From Siphonodentalium dalli (taxonomy: Eukaryota; Mollusca; Scaphopoda; Gadilida; Siphonodentaliidae): 64,000 nt of DNA. The stretch's first letter is position 1, and every line of letters begins with the position of its first letter. The stretch covers positions 89,022,618 to 89,086,617 of the forward strand of contig CP136069.1 of assembly GCA_032622095.1 (NCBI GenBank), given 5' to 3'. Shown here piece by piece: positions 37,201 to 49,200 of this stretch. Both the position numbers and the translations under genes were made by a program. Below the pieces are notes generated by a model, which worked only from the letters and a program-made list of their open reading frames with translations, was not told the DNA's origin and ran no database searches.

Positions 37201-40200
37201 ATGAAGTTTGAGATCAACTTGATCAAAAATGGTGGCTGTAGGGCATGCCAAAGAGTTTAGTGATGCAAGAGTAAAATCCAATGTTTTTATCCAATATCGT
37301 AGAAATTCGATAGCGGCCATCTATTAGTGATACTGGATACTGGATCCAATAAATGTCGGCTGCAGGGTGTGCCAATGAATTTAAATGTGAAAAGCAACGA
37401 AATAGAGAAATAATTTGATGGCTCCATCTAGTGGTCACCCAGAAGATACATATGAAGTTTGGTGATGATCGGATGAGGGATATGGCCTGTGGGGTGTGCG
37501 GAAGGAATTACTTGTGCAAAGAGTAAAATCCAAGACGGCTGCTGGTGCCACATTTCCCCAATGCAAATGATACTGTAGCCAGGGTTTGCGCCACTACGGC
37601 AGGCCGGCCGTCCAGCGGCCTCATTCCCCTCACCAACCTTGACTTAATATTGGCCACAAAATGATATTTTTTTAAATATAATATATATTTCCTTGAAGAA
37701 AGCCTGAACACTGAACTATATGGATATATGTCCTGCGTTTGTAAACCATAGTAGAAAAGGGGTTAACTTTTTGTGGTCGCCTACGATCCCTCGCGGTCTT
37801 CAGTGGCTTGCTCGGAATCAGTCACGCATGCGCAGTCCCAATATAACCGATTGAATTCGTCAGTTTATTTTCAACTCAATCAGGAGGTTGGCGAGTTGCA
37901 GGGTTGGGAATGGCACCGCCATGGGAGGGCCCTATGATAGTTCAGTGTTCAGGCTTTCTTTAAGGAAATATATATTATATTTTTAAAAATATCATATTTC
38001 CGCCAAAGGAAGCCGTTCACACTGAACTATATGGATTAGAATGCAAGCCCAGGAGGAGGCACGAGCAATAAAGTTAATAGCCAAATTTTGGAGGGAATGT
38101 ACTCTTCTAAAACAGATTGTACCTAAATATGAACTCTTTTAATGAATCTGTTATGATTAGGTACGTGAAATAACTCATATAATTAGAGTGCTATATTGCC
38201 CAAACATGTACCTCCCCCCCTTGTTTTTGGAAGCAACATCCCAGGTGGTGCCATTCAATTCAGAATTGCGAGCGAACCGAGCAATTCTCTGTTCTTCATC
38301 CGTCAGTTCTAAGAATCCAGCCGATTTGAGATGCGAGGAGACTAACTCCCTCTCCGCCTTAGCGACATAACAACCTGCACTGGAGGAGGCCCACTCCAAA
38401 GATGGCAAGATAACCAACATTAAGAGTTTAACTAACTGCTGTTCACCAATGCAAATGGCAGATAACCTGATGCCCAATCTGTGGCACAGGTATCAAATGG
38501 AGAGCCCATTAGCCCAAATGGATTATACAACTATAAGCGAGTCAAGCCATCGGATCAGAGGGAGCCCCCACCATCGCATGCTGCAGGTGGTCATGCCCAA
38601 GCTAATATCCTGGCCAAGCTGGAGGGTGGGGAGAGGTCATTTTTCTCCGATCCCTTCACGGAGGAGTGGCAGGCAAGGCTGTGTCGTTAATGCGAGCGTG
38701 ACCAGGGGGACTCGGCGCTTTACCTCATGGGTACGGCCCCTGCCCTACGCTTAAGCTGCCGAAGGCCATCCAGCCGGTGTATATACGTACGCACGCGATT
38801 TTGGCAGCTCTAGCGCCCAGAACCGCTAGCGTCTGGTGGGGGCCAAATGGCCTGGAGGTTCCAAGTCCACCGACAACTCCACCAGACGTATCCCCACGAA
38901 TTGGTTGAACCGTCGAGACGTAACCGGAGGAGCGTGAACTGGTCCTGCCCTTAGAACAGTTATCACACGTTCACATGTCTCTGAGGTACCTATGTATCCT
39001 AATATACACATTGCGTATATATATATATAAAATGATATAATATATATATCCGGGGGATATATATATTAAGTTTTCCTCATGAGACCATGTCAGAAGGCCC
39101 TTCCAAAGCTGCGCCCATCAATCTAATGGTCGGAGCCAGATCACAGCTCCCTGTCATGATCCAACGTATCACTAAATATAGATATACAACCCCACAGAGA
39201 ACATGTCTCATGTCTCTGAGGTACCTATGTATCACAAGATAGCATTGCAGAAACCCGGTGACACAAATCTTTCGCATATATAGATATATAAAATGATATC
39301 ATAGATATATCATGGTGATATATAAGTCATCATGAGATCATGTCAGAAGACCCTACTAAAGCTGCGCCCAACAATCCAATGGTCGGAGCCAGAGCAGAGA
39401 TCCCTGGCACAATCCAATGTATCATTAAAGATATATATATAGCCCCTCAGAGAACATGGCCGAACACCGCAGGTGACCAGAGCATCCAATGAGAAAGCAA
39501 ACCGCTACTCTCAGGTGCCAAAACAATAGTGTCGGTACGAGTATTAATTTTGGAGAAATTTCCCAACGAGCACCATCCTTTGGAATGGAGACAGACAGCA
39601 AAATGTGCAATCACAAGTATTATGCTCAGCCTAAATCCACACACATTACTATTATTAGGCCATCACGACCACTAGGCACCTGAGAGCAGTCCACGTTCCC
39701 AGCGGAATACCCACCGCGATCCGATTCTAAGAAATGAAGGTGCGCCTTCTACAACCGAAATCAGTTCAAATGATGTACAATGTAGTCAGATGATGAACAC
39801 AGGTAAATTTTCACGGTCACCATACGGAATATTCAGGTCTGAGCCTCTGCCCCCCCCCCAAACATGCAGTAGAACGACCTAGGTGTGTGATAGGTCCGTT
39901 AGTGTGAAGCATGCAGCAAACTAGGGGAAGACCCGCTCTAAAAATGGCTCCCCTAGGAAGGAAACGAATGAAATTATCATCCTCCTAGTAAAGGATACAC
40001 ATCCCTTTTTAATGTTGTTTTATTTTAATTTGAAGAGCCAAGATAGAGAGGAACTCCCCCGACCTAAGTAGTCCCGCTTATGGCATGTTTAAGGAAGAGA
40101 GGACAAACCCAGCATAGACCGAAATGCGCAGAGTTGGCAGCATGGCTTCAGGCCCTTATGATCGGGCATCTGTGCCATGGGGATGGGATCCACTCGTACG

Positions 40201-43200
40201 GGGTGGTCCCCTGCCTGCGTCTTAGGAAAGGTCGGTAATGCTGGTCAATGAGCTTCCTCGAAAGCTTAGCTGGACAGCGCAAACGTCTTTGCCTGTTTTA
40301 TTGTCTATGTGCCAGATAATCAAATTGATATGGGCAATAGAAGTATGAAGAGCCATGCTGATGGCCACTTGTCGGAAAGGCTATTGGCAGTGGTCGTGGG
40401 ACACGTGACAATATAAATGCTTTCCATGTAAATATGCTTCATTCGTGTGTGAAGTATATTCGCCATATCAACGGTATGAAAGGTCGGGACACGTATATAT
40501 TTGAAAATTCATTGAGACTCCAGCTAGTCCATGAATACCTTCAAAACACCTACCATGCCCTTTATGAACAATGCATGCTGTATTGGATGTACAGCCTGTT
40601 CTTGTACCAAGCTCACATTTGATATGGTTACTTGCCATAAATAATGTCTCCCCCCACCTTCCTCGTCTTGGAATACCATTGCTATTATATCGTTATTCAT
40701 TGGGGAACGTCATCCAGGCCACGGTCGCCAGTTATTGCCAGTGGGCCAGTTACCTGGAGGGGTCAAGTCACCACGATTCTAAATACCTGTCAGGCTGGAA
40801 TCATTCTCATAATTGAATCAAGAAGGGGAAAAGTTTTTCAAACCAAAGTATCTTCAAATATATTTGTAGATAGTGAAACCATGATTAAACACCGTCAGAG
40901 TGACGATAAGCTTCTTGCCTTACTCTAGAGAATGCAAACCGGAGCACCCATGATTTGTAATTTTGTGTCCCAATTGTGACAAATTATATCATACCTTATA
41001 GGTTCTATAATAATTACATAGATGAATTGCTCACAATAATCTATGCGCCTCGTAAGGCCTTGAAATGGCGGCTGATTATGGCGAAATGTCGATTTTCATA
41101 TTCGAAAAATTTTAAGTCCGCCGCCTGATCGAAAACCCGGACAATTTGTATGTTTGAAGCGAAACGGGCCGTGAATTCGAAACAATAATTCTAAAAACTA
41201 ACGCGTAGGCGACCAGTAATTATTGTATCGATAAATTGAATTTGTTGTCTAGTTGTTAAACGACAAATTCGGAAAAATACTCCCTTAGACTTCCGTTCGG
41301 TTCGTAGCAGAAAATAAACTGACGAATTCAATCGGTTATATTGGGACTGCGCATGCGTGACTGATTCCGAGCAAGCCACTGAAGACCGCGAGGGATCGTA
41401 GGCAACCACAAAAAGTTAACCCCTATTCTACTATGGTTTACAAACGCAGGACATATAGCCACAGACCTAGCTCAGCCCCCTTTTTACACAGGATGAGCGA
41501 CCACCGACACTGATGATTAACAGATTGCAAGGAATCCTGCACCTGGTGCCTGAATAAGACATGATCAGTAGCGTGGACCACGTGCACAGTTGTCTGAACT
41601 TGTCTCCACCATCCTGGGTAACGCTTTGTCGGGGAATGTTTAGTAGTAATCATCCTCTCGCATTTGAAATTAGCGCAGGTAGATTTCTGTCTATAAGTCC
41701 CAACTTTCTAACCCATTATTTCCCCTCAGAATGTGCATTATACATCGGTAAGTCATTAGGGGGCTGAATTCTGAGCTACAACCATGAACACAGGTGAGGT
41801 CTGGCAGTCGCTGCCACGAACAGTGCAGACATTTTACCTCAAAGCAAGGTCTGTATCAAAGAAATGTTTAATTAAAAATAAAATACTTAAAATATTAATA
41901 GTTATTATCAGTGACAGTGTATTTATTCCCAATCCAATTAATACAAAAATTATCCATTATACAAATCCAGAATAAGTCAACTCCTAAGGAATGGCTTTTG
42001 AATTAATACCAATTTGTTTTGATTGGTACCGTGAACAAAACACAAAGAAAGCATGCAGAACTGGGTATAGCATGTGACATGACCTCTGCCCATGACGTAA
42101 TTATCACTGGTTACTGCTAGAGTAAACTTAACACTGAGTGTGACAATGTGTCTTTGGGAATGGCGTCCCCTTTGATGTCGGTCCCCTTTGATGTCGCTTA
42201 AATTGCTACTGTTATAAAAGTCATTGTATCAACTGTATATTGTGGTGTTACATGCTTTTAGTTCATCAACTTGAGATCAAAGAAAGATGATCTGTTTTAA
42301 TTTGGTTTCTATACAAAGCTTCAATGTTCCTGTTGTTGTCTCAAATGCAAGGAAATCCATGGCTACTTTTCAGTGATAAACATCCAAATTTTCTCCTGAC
42401 AGGGTGCCGGGTGTGTGCTTCCCAAATACGGCCACATTCCCCCAACCCCTAGCGGAAACCCTGCTGTAGCTCAACTTGGAGAGGGGATAATGTCATACAT
42501 ACCTGTAGCAGTCTATGGAGGGTTAAGGAATGCAGAAAGTTTAAATATTTAAGTAATACCAGAGGTCAACCCAAAGAGCCATATGAAGTTTGGGATCAAT
42601 TGGGAAAAAATATATTAGCTTTCGGGCATGCCAAAGTATTTAGTAATTTAGTAAGATGGCTGCCAGCAGCTATGTTTTTTATTGAATATCATTCAAATGT
42701 GATAGCTCCCATCTAAAAGTGATCCTGAACATGCCTGTAAATTTTAAAAACATTTCTCTAATAAAGTTGGCTGCTGGGTGTGCCAATGGATATAAATGTG
42801 AAATGCAAGATGGTCACCAGCGACCATGTTTTTTAACGAAAAAATATGATGGCTCCAATCAAGAGGTTGCCCCGAACAGGGAAGATCCATAAGGAGTTTA
42901 GTGACGAGCGGATGAAGAATGTGACCTGTATGGTGTGCTAGTTGAAATTGTTGATGAATTGACTCATGGACGACAGATACCAACCCATGGCAAGTTGAGC
43001 TAAAAATGGGTGGACCGAACACAAAATAATTGGCAAATTCTCAGTCGACAAGGGTCATAACTGCAGTAAAAATAAGTGGATGAGTTATCATCCGTAAATC
43101 AAAATAACCAAAGTCTAATTCGACAAGGACCATAACTTTGGCAAAAATCGCCGGACCAAACCCAAATTCGAACTCGACCTGTATTTACATGTGGGTAATC

Positions 43201-46200
43201 CACATACAAAACAATCGGATAACTAAAACTAAAGTTGTTATATGGAAACCATCTGGGAGGGATGCATGCACAGACATATGGACACTAGTGATTTTTCTAC
43301 TACAGTATTAATTCTTATTTCTTAAATATTCGGCACTCCCAGATTTCATAGAATACCAGACATTGTCAAAACCTTAACTAGTATACTCACTCTCTTTTCT
43401 GAAGTCTGAAAGTTCATCTGAATCTGGTATTTCAGATTTCATCTTTTCAAGTGTCATCTGTATTTTGGAAAAACATCAGAAAAAAATGAGGTCCTCATAC
43501 ATTAAATATAACCTGTCCGATTTGACACAATAAAACCATCATCTGTACATTTTCTATGTAAAACAAATAATTAGATTGGACCCATGAGCCCACTAATAGA
43601 AGGTTTTGATGGCTATATATCAATTTTCAAAACAATTGGTTTTAATATGTTTTGAATTCGTCTCAGTCTAGAACAAAATTAATTGATCACGTCTTATAAA
43701 GAGCGTCAATGCTTACGTCACCCAAAATGATAGATAATAAATACACAGAATGACACGAGTGTGTTAATTGGTTTGTTGATATGGCACGAGTGCAAGCACC
43801 GAAGGATAGAACGAGTCTCATGTTCTATCTTACCAGTAAAATTAATAAACAAGAGCATCGCTAGGGCGTGGCAAAATACGCCCTTTAGCCATTTCGAATT
43901 GTACTATCGCAAAATAAGATAATACTTTGAGCTTACATTTGAAGAAAATCTGATATACCCCTAATTTCAATGCCAAAATGTGGTCAAATTCTAAGTCGAA
44001 AAAATGGCCATAACTCATGTAAAAATAATTGGACAGAACCTATATTCAAACTTGGTCTGTAGTTTTAGCTGGGAAATACACATACCAGCTTTGGTTCAGC
44101 TCAAATAATCAAAACTGGAGTTATCGGTCGGAAACCAAAATGTTATGAAATTGGTCAAATTCTAAGTTGAAAAAGGGCCGTAACTCATGTAAAAATAACT
44201 GGACGGAACCCATATTCGAACTTGGCCTGTATCATTAGCTGGGAAATACAAATACCAACTTTGGTTCAGATCAAATAATCCAAACTGGAGTTATCGGTCG
44301 GAAACCAAAAATGTTAACAGACGGTCAAATTCTAAGTCGAAAAAGGGCCGTAACTCATGTAAAAATAATTGGACGGAACCCATATTCGAACTTGGCCTGT
44401 ATCTTTAGCTGGGAAATACACATACCAACTTTGGTTCAGATCAAATAATCCAAACTGGAGTTATCGGTCGGAAACCAAAAATGTTAAATGACGGTCAAAT
44501 TCTAAGTCGAAAAAGGGCCGTAACTCATGTAAAAATATTTGGACGGAACCTATATTCGAACTTGGCCTGTATCTTTAGCTGGGAAATACACATACCAACT
44601 TTGGTTCAGATCAAATAATCCAAACTGGAGTTATCGATCGGAAACCAAAAATGTTAACGGACGGACGGACAGACAGACGGACAGACGGACGGCTCGACGG
44701 ACAGACGGACGGACGGACAGACTGATAACATAATACGACCTTTTTTCAAAAAGGGCGTATAAAAATAACTGTTATATTTCAGTGAATTTTTAACCCCAAG
44801 GGCTGAATTGTATTTTCATGTTAAGATCATGTTATATCTGCATTGGCATATATACTGCAGTTATTTACAATAAAATGATTGTGCAGAAAGATATCATGTT
44901 TCGGCACTATGGCAATATGCAGGCCTGGCAATATGGAGCGAGCGATTTTATCGCTTGCGCGTCGCCCGCGCAATTTCAATTTCGTGTGGGCGATATATCG
45001 CTCGCGCAACATTCACTACCCAACATATTTTTGCAGTCGTAATTTTGATGAGTTATCCGTTTGAAAACATATAAGGCAACGCGACATCGCATATTTGAAG
45101 CAGGAGACACATGCTATGTTAACAGTCGGCTGCCACCGGTATATCTAATTAGGTCAAACCATGCTTCACACCCGTCACCAGTGACAGACTGACGATTACA
45201 TGACCTAACTGTGAACGTGCAGTTCTACCCGCAAATCATACCTTACCTACAAGGTTTGATGAGCGCTGTTGACAGCGATGGGTGGGGCTACGAAGGAATC
45301 CACCAATCGCGCAACAGTGCTCGCTGACATGTAAACAAATGAGGTGAATGAAGTGGCGAAAACAAAGAATAAATAACGCGATATCGTGCAATTAATTACA
45401 TGAAATGAGTGATTTATACATAGCACGGATGGGTTATGAGATGATACAAACATAGAAGTGATTTAATTTATGATATGTACGGAATAATGTATGTTTTGAC
45501 GCGATAGAAGTGGACGAAATTTCACAAATGTACGGAAGCCGCGAATGTACCGATGGATTATATAGATAAAAGTATGGAACAAATAAATGCATGATATAAT
45601 GATTGATTCTGGTTAGGTAACTTGGTCACTCAGGTATAAAGGAACAAACACAAACATATCATGTACATGTATGTACAATATATGCATGGCATAATGATTG
45701 ATTCTGGTTAACTTACAATAATATCTTATCATGATGTCACCTCATACATGTATTATACAGTATAACAGCATGTAATATATGATATAAATATATTATAATG
45801 ATTGATTGATTCTGGTTAACCATTAGGTCACTTGGATCAGGCATAAAGGAACAAACACAACAATACCATATATGCAAGACATGGTATAACATTTATAAAA
45901 GTACTTTATTAAACATTAATAAGTTAATAATTTCACAATTAATATATGATTATAAATTAATTAAATTTAAATATTATCACTTACCACATAATAAGTTATA
46001 TGCAATATGACATATGTCAGTTTACTTGTATTTCATATGTTACAACATAAATACCCCATAAAACAGAAATTGCCCCTGCAAAATATTTTAGCCCCTGCAA
46101 AGTATGTTGGCGAGGGCGAATTTTAGTCCCTGCAGATTTTTCATAAGGCCAGCACTGATATTATATGGCATTGTTATTCAGTTCTTAAATAGAGATGAAT

Positions 46201-49200
46201 TATTACTGTTTAGAGAAATGTATGAATATTTTACTAGTATATGAAACATGCCCTACTTTCTTCAATCCAATAGTGCATTGAAAAGTATAACATAATCACT
46301 TACGTATAAAGCAGACTTCGCCCGGTCTTTGAGTTTCTCAGCTGGGGTTGAATTTGTATCATCTGTCAAATAGAAACATTTACTGAAAAGATTCTCCAAT
46401 TTAGTTAAGAAAGTATAGATTGGAAAACATATTATTCGTCTAGAAATATAAGCAGAAAACAGACAGATGAACAGATAATACAGTGCAGATGGATTTGTAT
46501 GCATCAGTAGGAAATGTTCACAAATAGTTGAAAATATGAGTATTGTATATAAAACACTAAGTGGAAACTTACCTTGTCTCCACATATGCTAAAAATGCAA
46601 AATCGGATAGGCAAAAATGCCATATTCAAATCACAATCTGCTTGATCTAATCTGCATCCAGGGTACGAGGGTTTAACAGCACATACACAGAACATCATCA
46701 GTCATATTCACATGCATACCAAGTCTACTCGGTCCACAACAGAATGAACAGATTGGGATATTGGTTGGGTTGATGCTGTTTTGGACCGAGTCCCATACCA
46801 TTACTCTTCAATAAGGACTTTACGCCAAGAATCGTGGGCGGGAGTTACGTGCTTGTATTTCTTCGGATTGGGTCAAATGGATGCTTTGTGTTTATGAACA
46901 TAGAGGGCAGCCTTTTCCAAGCATGATGATATCAAACATGCATATGAGGTCTGTTAAATGGGACATTCCATGTCACGTGTGTTTTTGCATGCAATTTTGC
47001 ACGCAATTTTGGTGATATTTCAAGCAGCATTTGGTGTGCATTCAGTATAATATAAAATGATTCACTGCATAGTCGAGATAATAACCCCATCATAACTATG
47101 CGATCGGTCCTTAAGGCTGTGTAGTAAATGTATTAGTGTACAAGCTTGTATATGACTGTCAGATGTGTTACAGAGCACAAATGAGAAAAAAAGGACCTCT
47201 GTTTTCTATGCAAAAAGTCTGTGAAGTTACTTGTTCGATACATAATTGGCGCTTCTTTCTAATAAGAAAAAAGACTCTACTTCAATGTGCAATTAGTACT
47301 TTTAATGAGAGTTGAATGTATTTCTCACCCTGATAGCATATTCACTGTCACGTGTGTTACATCGCTCTGTCACATGTGTTACGCATGCGAAACAAGTGTC
47401 CTATTTTAAATCAGTTCATAACCGATTGTCAATTTTATGCACTAGTTTTGTTTCAAAAGATGATTTTATGCATATTACAGCAGAACATAACACAATTTAA
47501 TATCAATTCATAAGAAGAGAGGTACAAGGGAACATGAGATTACAAGACATAAACAAAGCCCATTATTGGTAAACAACATCATTAGATAGAAAGTATTTGT
47601 TCACAATCCATTTAACTGTTTAAGCAAAGCTAGCTGCAGAGAATACTTTGGTTAAATTTTCTTAAACCACTAAAATGTGAGACCATATTACTGGTATATA
47701 TCTGAGATGTATGGTATGTGACTGAAATGAACACATGTGCCCAGCTTAAGGGGGTATTAAAAGCTTCAAACTTCAAATTGAAAGTTGTGGGTGCACATCA
47801 TTGTCATGTTCCAGAATCGGCTTGATTATGAATGCACGAATGACTTACAACATACAGTATGACACCAATCCCTCTAGATATTGTGAAGGTATAATATACA
47901 CTGTCATACTTCATTCATTGCCACCAAAAAATGTTATGTGTAGATAATTGAGATCAGCGTTCGTTCTTACTGTATCAAGAAGAAACTAACAGAACACTCT
48001 TCACTGCTACATGTACACTAGATGCTGCAGAAAAATAGGCACTATTTGTTCGGATGCAATAATTCCTATCACTTTAGTAAATATTCTGGAGCCATGTACA
48101 AGTGTAGATTTTATGTATTTGAGCATGACTGAGGGCCAGAAATAGTGGGTTTTGTAACTTTTGGAAGTAGATGTAAAAGATTATTTGTCAATTTGCCATT
48201 TTACCAGATAAAATGAGTCAACCATGTGACAATACAAAATTAAGACCTGATGCATACACCTCATCAGTGCAATTTTAATCCATTTTCTAATTAATATTGA
48301 TTAATTATTGTATTTTGGATTACTAAGATCTATCATTGAAAAGATGTGACAGTCCACTTATAGTCAGACCAATATAAAGGATCATGTTTCAGATGTGTTT
48401 TGGCATAGAGGAGTCTGCAGATCTGTTTTGAGATCAATATAATCTGTATGTGGATGTGTTAGCCAGACACCTGTGATGCATTCAGTTCAGAACAGGTTCT
48501 GATGCTTAGCCGTAGATGTCAGGAATTAATTAACATATCCAAATGAGTGTGTGAATCTAGTCTGTTTACAGATATTAGCAACATAATTAATCTAGAAACA
48601 GCTTTCAGAAGTCTTGGACCCATGTTTTCAATCACTATAAGCCATGTGTCATTTTTGTAACACACGTGACGTCACATGTGTTACCAAAATTAAACCATGC
48701 ATCTGGGCATTAGGTGGTGATCAAGTTCAACAAGTTTTTCCCGAAAACGTTTCTACCTTTGAATATGTAATAATGTGAAACATTGTGCAGTATTTCCAAA
48801 ATTTAAGTAAAAAATACTGTTAATTCTGTCACGTGTGTTACAAGCCAAAGGTGAATTTCATGACAATTTTTTTTCTTGATATACATCATATATCCAAGTA
48901 ACAGGCATGCCTACAGAATAAGGTGGTCATTATTTGTAATATGACATGTGAATCAGTTTGTTAATCGTAACATTTTTTCCTAGACAGAATCAGCATTTCA
49001 AAATGTATAGAATCAATTGTTTGGCTATAGTAGCCATACATTTGAACACTGCTGTGCAAGGCATACACATGTACATTCCACATACAAATATTTTTTCCTG
49101 ATAAATTGGATCAACATTATGGAGAAAAAGTATAAATTGTGACCCTGAGTCCAATTTGAATTTTTTTGTTTTCTGGACCACTTTGCGTGGAATGGCCCAA

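Larger units (their letters stand above)
37661..41450. mobile_element. DIRS-like retroelement, copy 3 (right end truncated)
   Basis: The left ITR (37685 to about 37872) matches, inverted, the segment 41310-41450 (CTGACGAATTCAATCGGTTA..., TGCGCATGCGTGACTGATTC). The outer about 45 bases of the right end are missing and unrelated sequence follows. An A/T extension at 37661-37684 is mirrored in the internal complementary region at about 37942-38035. The ITR body is unrelated in sequence to those of copies 1 and 2, while the segments around the complementary region (GGTTGGGAATGGCACCGCCA, GAATGCAAGCCCAGGAGGAG) are conserved. Confidence 0.7.

Noticed and set aside
44900-45035. GC-rich block with GCGAGCGAT/ATCGCTCGC as a CpG-island promoter
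   Set aside because: Too short, palindromic and similar in style to transposon ends. No gene starts nearby.
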